Shown piece after piece: positions 25,452 to 34,199 of a DNA stretch of 64,000 nucleotides. Under the pieces are notes generated by a model. The model worked only from the letters and a program-made list of their open reading frames with translations, was not told the origin of the DNA and did no database searches. The position numbers and the translations under genes are program-made. This DNA comes from Pseudomonas sp. B33.4 (GTDB taxonomy: Bacteria > Pseudomonadota > Gammaproteobacteria > Pseudomonadales > Pseudomonadaceae). How positions within the stretch are numbered: position 1 is the stretch's first letter; each line of letters begins with the position of its first letter. Location of the stretch: positions 5,137,001 through 5,201,000 of the forward strand of contig NZ_CP140706.1 of assembly GCF_034555375.1 (NCBI RefSeq). Direction: 5' to 3'.

Positions 25452-26381
25452 ATGACGTCATTCGATCGTTTTCAAGCCGAACCCACCGCTGACATGGAAA
25501 AACAGCGTGCGGAACTGGCGGCGATCATCCGCCGCAACACCACCGACGATGGCAGCTACGAGACCGCCATCGGCTCACTGTTCATGTCGCGCCACACAAA
25601 ATCCCACGACTTTGCCCCGGTGCTCGCGCAACCGGCGCTGTGCATCATGGCGCAGGGACGCAAAGAGGTGCGGCTGGCCGATGAGTACTTCAATTACGAC
25701 CCGTTGAATTATCTGGTGGTATCGGTATCGATGCCGCTGAGCGGACGCGTGGTGAATGTCTCGCCGGAAGATCCCATCCTCGCCGTGCGCCTGGACATTG
25801 ACCCGACCGAAATCACCGCACTGATCGCCGACGCCGGCCCCATGGGCGTGCCGACCCGGCCGACCGGGCGCGGTTTGTATGTCGAACAGATCGACAGTTC
25901 AATGCTCGATGCGGTGCTGCGTCTGGCGCGTCTGCTCGATGCGCCGAAAGACATCGCCATGCTCGCGCCGCTGATTCGCCGGGAGATTCTCTATCGCCTG
26001 CTGCGCAGTCCGCAGGGGCATCGTTTGTATGAAATCGCGATCGCCAACAGTCAGAGCCATCGCATCAGCCAGGCGATCAAATGGCTCAACGGCAACTTCG
26101 AGCAGCCGCTGCGCATTGATGATCTGGCGAAAGAAGTGAACCTCAGCGTGTCGACCTTGCATCACCGCTTCAAGGCGATGACGGCGATGAGTCCGCTGCA
26201 GTATCAAAAGCAGTTGCGTTTGCAGGAGGCGCGGCGCTTGATGTTGGCGGAGGGGCTGGAGGCTTCGGCGGCGGGGTATCGGGTGGGGTATGAAAGTCCG
26301 TCGCAGTTCAGCCGTGAGTACAGCCGGCTGTTTGGTGCGCCGCCGTTAAGGGATCTGGCGCGGTTGCGGCTTTCAGTGTGA
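25452..26381 (+). CDS. AraC-family transcriptional regulator
   Basis: A 309-residue regulator. Residues 1-200 form an AraC-type N-terminal ligand domain (SHDFAPVLAQPALCIMAQGRKEV...). The C-terminal 100 residues hold two helix-turn-helix motifs (IDDLAKEVNLSVSTLHHRFKAM and EASAAGYRVGYESPSQFSREYSRLFG). The ATG at 25452 is preferred since GAGG lies at workable spacing; the ATG at 25443 is too close to it. The target is unknown; the divergent ABM-domain gene across the REP-containing gap is a candidate. Confidence 0.9.
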   Translation: MTSFDRFQAEPTADMEKQRAELAAIIRRNTTDDGSYETAIGSLFMSRHTKSHDFAPVLAQPALCIMAQGRKEVRLADEYFNYDPLNYLVVSVSMPLSGRVVNVSPEDPILAVRLDIDPTEITALIADAGPMGVPTRPTGRGLYVEQIDSSMLDAVLRLARLLDAPKDIAMLAPLIRREILYRLLRSPQGHRLYEIAIANSQSHRISQAIKWLNGNFEQPLRIDDLAKEVNLSVSTLHHRFKAMTAMSPLQYQKQLRLQEARRLMLAEGLEASAAGYRVGYESPSQFSREYSRLFGAPPLRDLARLRLSV

Positions 26382-26392
26382 CCTTTTAGAAG

Positions 26393-26623
26393 CCCCTCAC
26401 CCTAGCCCTCTCCCAGAGGGAGAGGGGACTGATTGGGGGATATTGAAGAAGTACACCGACCTGAAAGTGCTTTGCCGAATCCATAATCGACTCGGTCTCT
26501 CAGGTCGACGGATATCGCCTGCTTTGCCGAATCCATAATCGACTCGATCTCTCAGGTCGATGGAAAACGCCAGACACCTCGGTCGGCTCCCTCTCCCTCC
26601 GGGAGAGGGCTGGGGTGAGGGGC
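26393..26623. repeat. Interspersed repeat element E3 with an internal duplication
   Basis: About 231 bases with ends CCCCTCACCCTAGCCCTCTC and GAGAGGGCTGGGGTGAGGGG. A 41-base unit with the motif CCGAATCCATAATCGACTCG occurs twice (26468-26508 and 26520-26560), making this copy about 55 bases longer than its relatives. It lies between the convergent AraC gene and ABC ATPase gene. Confidence 0.8.
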
Positions 26624-26644
26624 GATTCGGAGTCAGTCCTCGCT

Positions 26645-27700
26645 CTAAGCCCCCAACACCCGACAAGCCTCTGCCGGCAACGTCACCGACACCGGATGCC
26701 CGATCCCCAAGCCGATCCCCTGACACGGCGTACTCAACGCCGTAAACGTCACCCCGGAACACTCCACCGTGGTCTCGATCGTCGCGCCGATATCGCGCAC
26801 AAACGTCACCTTGCCGAGCAGGCGATTGCCCGCCGTCGCTTGCGCTGCGGACAGTTGCAAGTCTTCCGGACGAATCAGCATCTTCACTTTCTGACCGACG
26901 ACAATGCTGCTGCAGATCGGCACTTGCAGCGCATCGCCGCCCGGCAGGCTGACCCTGCCGTCGCCCAGTGCCGTGGCCGGAAAGATGTTGCCCGAACCAA
27001 TGAAGTCAGCGACAAACTCGTTGGCCGGATGCCGATAGATTTCGATCGGCGTACCGATCTGCTGCACCTTATGCTCGCCCAGCACCACGACGATATCGGC
27101 CATGGTCATGGCTTCGCGCTGATCGTGGGTGACCATGATCGTGGTGATGTTCAGGCGTTGCTGCAGTTGGCGGATTTCCACCTGCATCGACTCGCGCAAT
27201 TTGGCGTCGAGCGCCGACAGCGGCTCATCAAGCAAAAGGATTTTCGGGTGCGAAGCGATCGCCCGGGCAATCGCCACGCGCTGGCGCTGGCCGCCGGAGA
27301 GTTTTGCCACCGGGCGATCGATCATCGCCTGCAACTGGATCAGCTCCAGCAACTCCACCACCCGTTTCTGCTGATCAGCCTTACTCACGCCGCGCAACTT
27401 CAGCGGGTAGGCGATGTTCTCGCCGACGGTCATGTGCGGGAACAGCGCCAGCGACTGGAAGACCATGCCGAAGTTGCGCAGATGCGCCGGGGTGTGGCCG
27501 ATGTCCTCGCCGTCCAGACGAATCTCGCCACCGCTGAGGGTTTCCAACCCGGCAATCATCCGCAGCAAAGTGGTTTTGCCGCAGCCGGACGGGCCGAGGA
27601 AACACACCAGTTTGCCTTCCGGCAAATGCAGGTTGACGTCTTGTACCGCACACGCCGAGCCGTAGAATTTCTCGACGTTTTCCAGAATCAGACCAGTCAT
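26645..27700 (-). CDS. ABC transporter ATPase, polyamine/AEP type
   Basis: A 351-residue cytosolic ATPase powering the adjacent permeases. Walker A is GPSGCGKTT, the signature LSGGQRQRVAIARA, Walker B ILLLDEP, and the switch His lies in MVTHDQ. A C-terminal TOBE domain follows (RPEDLQL...). This layout is typical of PotA-like spermidine/putrescine or 2-aminoethylphosphonate importers. The start MTGLILENVEK is chosen over MRCN. It is the last gene of the leftward transport operon, 13 bases after permease 2. Confidence 0.92.
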   Translation of the reverse strand: MTGLILENVEKFYGSACAVQDVNLHLPEGKLVCFLGPSGCGKTTLLRMIAGLETLSGGEIRLDGEDIGHTPAHLRNFGMVFQSLALFPHMTVGENIAYPLKLRGVSKADQQKRVVELLELIQLQAMIDRPVAKLSGGQRQRVAIARAIASHPKILLLDEPLSALDAKLRESMQVEIRQLQQRLNITTIMVTHDQREAMTMADIVVVLGEHKVQQIGTPIEIYRHPANEFVADFIGSGNIFPATALGDGRVSLPGGDALQVPICSSIVVGQKVKMLIRPEDLQLSAAQATAGNRLLGKVTFVRDIGATIETTVECSGVTFTALSTPCQGIGLGIGHPVSVTLPAEACRVLGA

Positions 27701-27713
27701 ATTGCACCTCAAA

Positions 27714-28562
27714 TCAAAAGGAAACGCCGCCCTCGCCCACCAGCTTCTCCAGCGCCCAGATCAGGACGAAGTCGATCAGCACGATCAGCACGGCAAACGA
27801 GAATACGGTAGGGTCGAGCGATGACACGGTACGGCTGTACATCCAGATCGGCACGGTCATGACGTCGATGGTGTAGAGGAAATAGGTCACGGTGAATTCG
27901 TTGAACGAGACGATGAACGCCAGCAGCATGCCAGCCAGAATCCCCGACTTCATCAACGGCACCACCACATCGACAATCGCGCGCAGCGGTGAAGCGCCAA
28001 GCATCCGCGCCGCTTCCTCGACTTCGCTGCCGATGGAAAGCATCGCCGCCGTGCAGTTCTTCACCACAAACGGCAAGGCTAGAATCACGTGGGCAATCAC
28101 CAGCCGCGAGGTGGTCATGTGGAACGGCAAACTGTCGAACACCAGCAGCAAGGCCAGACCCAACACCACCATCGGAAACACCAGCGGCAGCGACATCAGT
28201 TGCAATGCCACGGCTTTGCCACGGAACTCGCAACGGGTCAGCGCATAGGCCGCAGGCACCGCAATCAGCGTGGCGAAGACCATGGTCAGGCACGACACCA
28301 GCAGGCTGGTGGCCATCGCCTGGCCGAGGCTGAGCACGTCGCTGGCATCCGGCGAAACAAACGTGTGCCAGGCAGCTTTGTACCATTGCAGGCTGTAGCT
28401 GCTCGGCGGGAAGTCGAGGTTCGACGCGCCGCTGAACGACATGACGATCATGGTCAGGATCGGCAAAACCGCCAGCAGCAAAATGAAGCCGGAGAGGATG
28501 CCGGCGAACTTGCCGGTTTCGCCGGGCAGCAGCGCCATGCGCTTGTTGGTCAGGGCACTCAT
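27714..28562 (-). CDS. ABC transporter permease 2 (PotC-like)
   Basis: A 282-residue inner-membrane permease with about six helices and the cytoplasmic EAA loop (EVEEAARMLGASPLRAIVDVVVPL) that contacts the ATPase. Its ATG overlaps the permease 1 stop by four bases (ATGA). It imports whatever the Tat-exported binding protein delivers; context points to a guanidino or amino compound. Confidence 0.92.
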   Translation of the reverse strand: MSALTNKRMALLPGETGKFAGILSGFILLLAVLPILTMIVMSFSGASNLDFPPSSYSLQWYKAAWHTFVSPDASDVLSLGQAMATSLLVSCLTMVFATLIAVPAAYALTRCEFRGKAVALQLMSLPLVFPMVVLGLALLLVFDSLPFHMTTSRLVIAHVILALPFVVKNCTAAMLSIGSEVEEAARMLGASPLRAIVDVVVPLMKSGILAGMLLAFIVSFNEFTVTYFLYTIDVMTVPIWMYSRTVSSLDPTVFSFAVLIVLIDFVLIWALEKLVGEGGVSF

Positions 28563-29467
28563 TGCGAAGCCTCCAGCAGACGCCGACGACGGCCAGTGAT
28601 GTATTCGGACAAAGTCATGATCGCCAGCGTGGTGATGATCAGCACGACGCCGGCAGCCGAGGCGGCGGGCCAGTTCATCAGCGGGGCGATCTGGTCATGC
28701 ACCATCACCGCCAGCATCGGCACGCGCCGGCCACCGAGCAGCAACGGCACTACAAAGCTACTGGCGTTGTAAGCGAACACCAGCGTCGCGCCAGTGATGA
28801 TCCCGGGCAAACTCATCGGCAACACCACTTGGCGGAACACCTGAAAACGGCTGGCGCCGAGGGTCGCGGCCGCTTCCTCATAGGTGCGGGCGACGCCGCG
28901 CATGGCGCTGGCAATCGGCAACACCGCGAGTGGAAACGCGGTTTGCACCAGGCCCATCAACACGCCGTTCTGGTTGTACAGCAACATGATCGGCCGTTTG
29001 ATCAGGCCCAGGCCCATCAGCGCCTGGTTGAGCATGCCGGCGGGGCCAAGGATCACCAGCCAGCCGTAGCTTTGCAGCAACAGGTTGACCAGCAACGGCA
29101 GCAGCACGGCGGCGAGGAAAATCCGCCGCAGGAACGGCGAGGTCAGCCGTGACATGGTGTACGCCACCGGGATCGCCAGCAGCACGGCAATCACCGCGCT
29201 GATCAGCGCCAGACGCAAGGTCAGCAGCAAGGATTTCAGGTAGTACGGTTCAAGCAACTGGGCGTAGCTGGCCAGGCTGAAACCCGTCCACTCCGCGCCT
29301 TTGGTGCCGACGCTCATGCGCAGCACCAGCAGGCTGGCGGCGATGAGCACGCCGAGAAACAGCATCGACGGCGTGAGAAAAAGCCACGCCCGTGCAGTCG
29401 GAGAAACACCGCGTGCCGGGCGCACGTCAGCGGCGCCGACCGCTTGGGTCAGGGATTGATGTTCCAT
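28559..29467 (-). CDS. ABC transporter permease 1 (PotB-like)
   Basis: A 302-residue permease with six predicted helices after a cytoplasmic N-terminus. The EAA loop is TYEEAAATLGASRFQVFRQVVLP. The start MEHQSLTQ at 29467 avoids reading back through the REP doublet that separates it from the binding-protein gene. Translational overlap links it to permease 2. Confidence 0.92.
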   Translation of the reverse strand: MEHQSLTQAVGAADVRPARGVSPTARAWLFLTPSMLFLGVLIAASLLVLRMSVGTKGAEWTGFSLASYAQLLEPYYLKSLLLTLRLALISAVIAVLLAIPVAYTMSRLTSPFLRRIFLAAVLLPLLVNLLLQSYGWLVILGPAGMLNQALMGLGLIKRPIMLLYNQNGVLMGLVQTAFPLAVLPIASAMRGVARTYEEAAATLGASRFQVFRQVVLPMSLPGIITGATLVFAYNASSFVVPLLLGGRRVPMLAVMVHDQIAPLMNWPAASAAGVVLIITTLAIMTLSEYITGRRRRLLEASQ

Positions 29468-29527
29468 AGCAATGATCTCGTCAATGGAAAAACAACTGAC
29501 GAACACAACTCTCCAAACCACCGAGCC

Positions 29528-29620
29528 CCTGTGGGAGCTGGCTTGCCAGCGATAGCAATCTGTCAGTGACATCATTGTCGACAGGTAGGCCGTCATCGCT
29601 GGCAAGCCAGCTCCCACAAG
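29528..29620. repeat. REP doublet, class C, inside the ABC operon
   Basis: CCTGTGGGAGCTGGCTTGCC faces GGCAAGCCAGCTCCCACAAG. It lies between the binding-protein gene and permease 1, where it could stabilise the upstream mRNA and lower permease expression. Confidence 0.88.
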
Positions 29621-29653
29621 GGTTTTTTGGTGTTTTGAAGATGTGTGTTCGGC

Positions 29654-30757
29654 TCAGGAAGAAAAGATTTCCGTATAGCGACGAATCCATTGGTCATGCA
29701 CGGTGGCCAGGAAGGCGTTGTCGTGCATGATCGCCTTCTCGGCAATCTGCTCCGGCGTGAGGATGAACGGGCTCTTGCGCGCTTCGGCGGAGATGATCGC
29801 CTTGGCGTTGACCGGGCCGTTGAAGATGTCCTCGGCCATCTTGCCTTGCACCAGCGGATCGAGGGAGTGGTCGATAAACGCGTAAGCCAGATCAGTATCG
29901 CCGGGACGATTCTTCGGCATCACTGACAACATCAAGTCGGTGTAAAAACCTTCCTTCATGCCGAAAGTGGCGCCGAGGCCGTAGTTCGGATCGCGAATCT
30001 GCTTGGGGAAAAATGCCGGCGCATAGAGGCCGCCCATGTCCAGTGAACCGGTGCGGAACAGCTCGGCAATCTGGTTCGGGTTTTCGCCCAGGGTCACCAC
30101 GCGATCCTTGAGCTCGGCGAGTTTCTTGAAACCCGGCTCGATGTTGTGTTCGTCACCACCGGCCAGTTTCGCGGCAATGATGATCAGGTCCATCGCTTCG
30201 GTCCAGTTCGGCGGCGGCAGGAAAATGTTCGGTGCCAGATCGGCGTCCCACAGCGCGGCGTAACTGGTTGGCGCTTCTTTTTGGGTGCGGGTGCTGTAAA
30301 CCAGACTGTTGCACCACAACAGGTAACCGATGCCGTGCCCATTGGCACCAGTGCGGTATTTTTCCGGAACGTCGACGAGGTTGGGAATGCGGTTGAGGTC
30401 GGGTTTTTCCAGCAGTCCGGCGGCGGCCAGACCTTCGGCGCCGACACCGGCCAGAGTGATGATGTCGTACTGCGGACGATCACCGCCGGCCTTGAGTTTG
30501 GCGACCATTTCCGAGGTGCTGCCGGTGCGGTCAGCGATGACCTTGGCGCCGGTCTTGGCTTCGAACGTCGCAGCGATATTGCGCAGTGCGGCGAGACCGG
30601 TGTCATCCGACCAGGTCAGCAAGCGCAGGGTCTTGCCGGCGAACCGCGTGTCGCTGGCGCTCGCCCGGATGAAGGGCATGCTCAGGGCGGCCGCCGCCAC
30701 CGAGGCGACGCCGACGGTTTTAATGAATTGACGCCTGTTCAGATCGTGCTCGCCCAT
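29654..30757 (-). CDS. Tat-exported extracellular solute-binding protein (polyamine family)
   Basis: A 367-residue periplasmic binding protein for the downstream ABC importer. The N-terminus MGEHDLNRRQFIKTVGVASV has a twin-arginine motif and ends with a hydrophobic stretch and ASA cleavage site. The mature protein follows the PotD/iron-binding fold (LRLLTWSDDTGLAALRNIAATFEAKTGAKV, YDIITLAG). Tat export suggests folding before transport. The start at 30757 has GGGAG upstream and a nearby AAnAAnAA motif. It follows the aldehyde dehydrogenase by 217 bases on the same strand. Confidence 0.92.
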   Translation of the reverse strand: MGEHDLNRRQFIKTVGVASVAAAALSMPFIRASASDTRFAGKTLRLLTWSDDTGLAALRNIAATFEAKTGAKVIADRTGSTSEMVAKLKAGGDRPQYDIITLAGVGAEGLAAAGLLEKPDLNRIPNLVDVPEKYRTGANGHGIGYLLWCNSLVYSTRTQKEAPTSYAALWDADLAPNIFLPPPNWTEAMDLIIIAAKLAGGDEHNIEPGFKKLAELKDRVVTLGENPNQIAELFRTGSLDMGGLYAPAFFPKQIRDPNYGLGATFGMKEGFYTDLMLSVMPKNRPGDTDLAYAFIDHSLDPLVQGKMAEDIFNGPVNAKAIISAEARKSPFILTPEQIAEKAIMHDNAFLATVHDQWIRRYTEIFSS

Positions 30758-30769
30758 GACGGACTCCCT

Positions 30770-30777
30770 TTGTTCTT
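30770..30777 (-). promoter_or_regulatory. AAnAAnAA (Crc/Hfq) motif before the binding-protein gene
   Basis: On the minus strand AAGAACAA lies directly upstream of the GGGAG ribosome site. It matches the catabolite-repression target pattern. Confidence 0.4.
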
Positions 30778-30932
30778 TTAAGTATGAGGTTGGTCGCAAC
30801 CGTTGCATCCGCGCGGCCGGATCCGCGCCAAACCCCGATTTACAAGGGCTTGAGCGCTGCCGACGGGTTCATCCTGAGGTCGTGCAAAACACCTGACTAT
30901 CGATAAAAACTCATTGAAGCCATGACGCCGAC

Positions 30933-30955
30933 GCATGCCTCGTTGCGAGGCATGC
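30933..30955. other. Ten-base-pair hairpin between aldehyde dehydrogenase and binding-protein genes
   Basis: GCATGCCTCG-TTG-CGAGGCATGC is a perfect stem-loop. On the minus strand no T run follows, so it is not a standard terminator for the aldehyde dehydrogenase; it may trim or pause the transcript. Confidence 0.45.
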
Positions 30956-30974
30956 GCTGACCTTTTTCGGGCGT

Positions 30975-32426
30975 TCAGAGCGCCCGGATCACGTGTTTGA
31001 TTTCCTCAAACGCGGCCAGGCCCCACGGCCCCAATTCGCGGCCGATGCTGCTCTGCTTGTAACCGCCCCACGCGGTTTGCGGGAAGATCACTTGCGGCGC
31101 GTTGAGCCACACCAGCCCCGCCTGCAGGGCGTTGGCGACTCGGTCAGCCGTTTCGGCGTTACGCGTCACCACACTGGCGACGAGGCCGAACTGGCTGTCG
31201 TTGGCCAAGGCGATTGCCTCGGCTTCGCTGCTGAAACGGCGCACGCACAGCACCGGACCGAAAATCTCTTCGCACCACAGCGCACTGTCGAGGGGCACGT
31301 CGGTGAACACCGTCGGCTGCAAAAAATATCCGCGCGGCAAATCCGCCGGACGATTACCGCCGCACAGCAGCTTCGCCCCGGCGCTCAGACCACGATCGAT
31401 GTGCCCGAGCACACGCTGGTATTGCGCCTGATTGACCAGTGCGCCCATCTCCACGTCCGGGTCGAACGGATCCGCCACGCGAATTGCTTGCGCACGCTTT
31501 TGCAAACGTTCGAGGAATTCATCCGCCAGTTCATCGGCCACCAGTACGCGACTGGTGGCCGAGCACATCTGGCCGGCGTTGAAGAAACCGCCACCGCAGG
31601 CCAACTCGACCGCCAGCTCCAGATCGGCATCGTCCAGCACCAGCAACGAAGATTTGCCGCCCAGCTCCAGGCTCACGCCCTTCACCGTTTCAGCAGCGCG
31701 CTGCATCACTTGGACACCGACGGCGTTGCTGCCGGTGAAGGAAATCTTGGCGATGCGCGGATCCGCCGACAGTGGCGCACCCACCGCCAGACCAGTACCG
31801 CAAACGACGTTGAACACGCCTCTGGGCAGGCCGGCTTCGGCGATGATCGCCGCCAGCTCCAGCTCTGGCAGCGGCGTGACTTCCGACGGTTTCAGCACCA
31901 CGCAGCAACCGGCGGCGAGGGCCGGCGCGAGTTTCCACGCGGTGGTGACCATCGGGAAATTCCACGGCACGATCAGCCCGACCACACCGCACGGTTCGCG
32001 GCGCAGGCGTGCGCTGAAATCATCGCTGGGCAGCGGCACGTTGCTGTCCTGCTTCGCGTCGAGGCCTTCGGCGAGTTCGGCGTAATACTCGAACGTGGCG
32101 ATCACGTCGTCGACGTCGATGGCCGCTTCGAACTGCGGTTTGCCGTTGTTGCTCGATTGCAGGTTCATCAAATGATCGCGACCGTTGCGCACGCCATTGG
32201 CGATATTGCGCAGGATCGCGCCGCGTTCGGCACCGCTGGTTTGCGACCAGTCCCTGAACGCTGCAGCGGCAGCAGCAACCGCTTGCTCGACCGCCTGCTC
32301 GTCACCGCCATTGACCGTGGTCAGCAGCGCCTCGGTGGCCGGGTTGATCACGCGCAGATGTTCGCGGCCGGCCGACCATTGGCCGTTGATGTAGAGGCCA
32401 TCGAGTGTGGTTGGGAAACTGATCAT
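30975..32426 (-). CDS. Aldehyde dehydrogenase, probably for 4-guanidinobutanal
   Basis: A 483-residue NAD(P)-dependent aldehyde dehydrogenase. The active-site Glu lies in ELGGKSSLLVL and the catalytic Cys in FFNAGQMCSATSRV; VPWNFPMVTTAWKLAPALAAG and ISFTGSNAVG are cofactor-binding. The start MISFPTTL overlaps the decarboxylase stop as ATGA, so the two are co-translated. The decarboxylase should release 4-guanidinobutyraldehyde, which this enzyme would oxidise to 4-guanidinobutyrate. Substrate assignment is by context only. Confidence 0.9.
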   Translation of the reverse strand: MISFPTTLDGLYINGQWSAGREHLRVINPATEALLTTVNGGDEQAVEQAVAAAAAAFRDWSQTSGAERGAILRNIANGVRNGRDHLMNLQSSNNGKPQFEAAIDVDDVIATFEYYAELAEGLDAKQDSNVPLPSDDFSARLRREPCGVVGLIVPWNFPMVTTAWKLAPALAAGCCVVLKPSEVTPLPELELAAIIAEAGLPRGVFNVVCGTGLAVGAPLSADPRIAKISFTGSNAVGVQVMQRAAETVKGVSLELGGKSSLLVLDDADLELAVELACGGGFFNAGQMCSATSRVLVADELADEFLERLQKRAQAIRVADPFDPDVEMGALVNQAQYQRVLGHIDRGLSAGAKLLCGGNRPADLPRGYFLQPTVFTDVPLDSALWCEEIFGPVLCVRRFSSEAEAIALANDSQFGLVASVVTRNAETADRVANALQAGLVWLNAPQVIFPQTAWGGYKQSSIGRELGPWGLAAFEEIKHVIRAL

Positions 32427-34060
32427 TGGGCCACCGCCTGCATCCACTGGTGCTGGTCGATTTCGATCACCGTCGGGCCTTGGCGATCGCTCGCCGCACG
32501 CAGTGCGCCGCGCAATTGCTCCACCGAGCTGATCGCTTCGGCAGCGCAGCCGAGGGCCTTGGCCACACCGATGAAGTCCGGGGTGTAAATGTCGACGCCG
32601 ACCGGCTCGATGGCGCGGTTGACCATGTACTTCTTGATCTCTTCGTAGCCCTGGTTATTCCACAGCAGGACGATCACCGGCGTGCGCGCTTCGACGGCGC
32701 TGGCCAGTTCCGGCAGGGTGAATTGCAGACCGCCGTCGCCGATCAGGCACACCACCGGTGGCCGCGCGCCTTTGTCGAGCTGTCCACCGAGCCATGCGCC
32801 AATCGCGGCTGGCAACGCATAACCAAGCGTGCCGTAACCGGTCGACGAGTTGAACCAGCGGCGCGGACGCTCCGGGTTAAAAGTGAGGTTGCCGGTATAC
32901 ACCGGTTGCGTGGAGTCGCCGACGAACACCGCATCGGGCAATTCGTGCAGCACGGTTTCGAGGAAACGGGTCTGCGCCAAAGTCGGTGCATCCCAGCTCG
33001 CGGCCAGATCATCACGCAGACGCGCGGCGCGCACTTGGCCCCAATCGTTGCGGCGCTCGGCCAAAGGTTTGTGCGACAAGGCGCTGAGCAATGCCTGCGC
33101 GGCGTTGCGCGAATCGGCAACCAGGGCGACGTGGGGCGGATAGTTACGCACCGTCTGATCGGCGTCGATGTCGATGCGCAGCAGTTTGCCGGGAATCTCG
33201 AAGCCACCGGCGAAGGTCACGTCATAATCGGTTTCCGCCAGTTCGGTGCCGATCGCCAACACCACATCGGCATCGGCGACCAGTGCACGAGTGGCGACCA
33301 GACTTTGCGTCGAGCCGATCAACAGCGGATGCGTCGACGGCAGCATGCCTTTGGCGTTGATGGTCAGCGCCACGGGGGCGTCGAGCAGTTCGGCCAGTTC
33401 AGTGAGCTCGGCAGCGGCATCGATCGCACCGCCACCGGCGAGAATCAATGGCCGTTGGGCGCCCGCGAGCAACTCGCTCATGCGGCTGACGGCTGCCGGT
33501 GCGGCACCGGCGCGGTCGATGTTGACCGGGACGCTGGCGAGCAGCGCATCAGCGTCTTCCACCAGCACGTCCAGCGGAATTTCGATGTGCACCGGACGTG
33601 GACGCCCGGCCTGGAACAAGGCGAATGCGCGAGCGAGCACGTCGGGCAATTCCGCCGCCGACATCAGCGTGTGGGAGAACGCCGCAACGCCAGCGACCAA
33701 TGCGCTCTGGTTCGGCAACTCGTGCAGCTTGCCGCGCCCGCCGCCCAACTGATTGCGGCTCTGCACGCTGGAGATCACCAACATCGGGATCGAGTCGGCG
33801 TAGGCCTGGCCCATTGCCGTGGTGATGTTGGTCATGCCCGGCCCGGTGATGATGAAGCACACACCCGGTTTGCCACTGGTGCGCGCATAACCGTCGGCCA
33901 TGAAACCGGCGCCTTGCTCATGCCGTGGGGTGACGTGGTTGATGCTCGAACGGGCCAGCCCGCGATACAGCTCTACGGTGTGCACGCCGGGAATGCCGAA
34001 CACCTGCTCGACCCCATAACCTTCGAGTAACTTGACCAGTACTTCGCCACACGTCGCCAT
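32423..34060 (-). CDS. aruI: Thiamine-diphosphate decarboxylase, AruI type (5-guanidino-2-oxopentanoate)
   Basis: A 545-residue ThDP enzyme. The N-terminal pyrimidine-binding domain holds the catalytic Glu (TPRHEQGAGFMADGYAR), and the C-terminal PP domain holds the GDGGLQFTLPELASAVEARTPVIVLLWNNQGY motif. Length and sequence style fit AruI, which decarboxylates 2-ketoarginine in the arginine transaminase pathway. An acetolactate synthase-like activity is the alternative. The ATG at 34060 is preferred to the GTG at 34090 because AAGGGC precedes it. No aruH transaminase gene is in the window. Confidence 0.82.
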   Translation of the reverse strand: MATCGEVLVKLLEGYGVEQVFGIPGVHTVELYRGLARSSINHVTPRHEQGAGFMADGYARTSGKPGVCFIITGPGMTNITTAMGQAYADSIPMLVISSVQSRNQLGGGRGKLHELPNQSALVAGVAAFSHTLMSAAELPDVLARAFALFQAGRPRPVHIEIPLDVLVEDADALLASVPVNIDRAGAAPAAVSRMSELLAGAQRPLILAGGGAIDAAAELTELAELLDAPVALTINAKGMLPSTHPLLIGSTQSLVATRALVADADVVLAIGTELAETDYDVTFAGGFEIPGKLLRIDIDADQTVRNYPPHVALVADSRNAAQALLSALSHKPLAERRNDWGQVRAARLRDDLAASWDAPTLAQTRFLETVLHELPDAVFVGDSTQPVYTGNLTFNPERPRRWFNSSTGYGTLGYALPAAIGAWLGGQLDKGARPPVVCLIGDGGLQFTLPELASAVEARTPVIVLLWNNQGYEEIKKYMVNRAIEPVGVDIYTPDFIGVAKALGCAAEAISSVEQLRGALRAASDRQGPTVIEIDQHQWMQAVAQ

Positions 34061-34070
34061 GTCATTGCCC

Positions 34071-34078
34071 TTCTTGTT
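34071..34078 (-). promoter_or_regulatory. AAnAAnAA (Crc/Hfq) motif at the aruI ribosome site
   Basis: On the minus strand AACAAGAA runs straight into the GAAGGGC ribosome site ten bases before the ATG, as in known Crc/Hfq-controlled catabolic genes. Confidence 0.45.
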
Positions 34079-34199
34079 CGTTTGAGACACAAGGCCTTTT
34101 GCAGGCCATGGAATGGGCTCATTGAACGGTCGGCAGGTAGCGGCAACAATCGATTAAAAGTCATACTAGCCATGTCCTCACGTCATACCTTGGATCCAC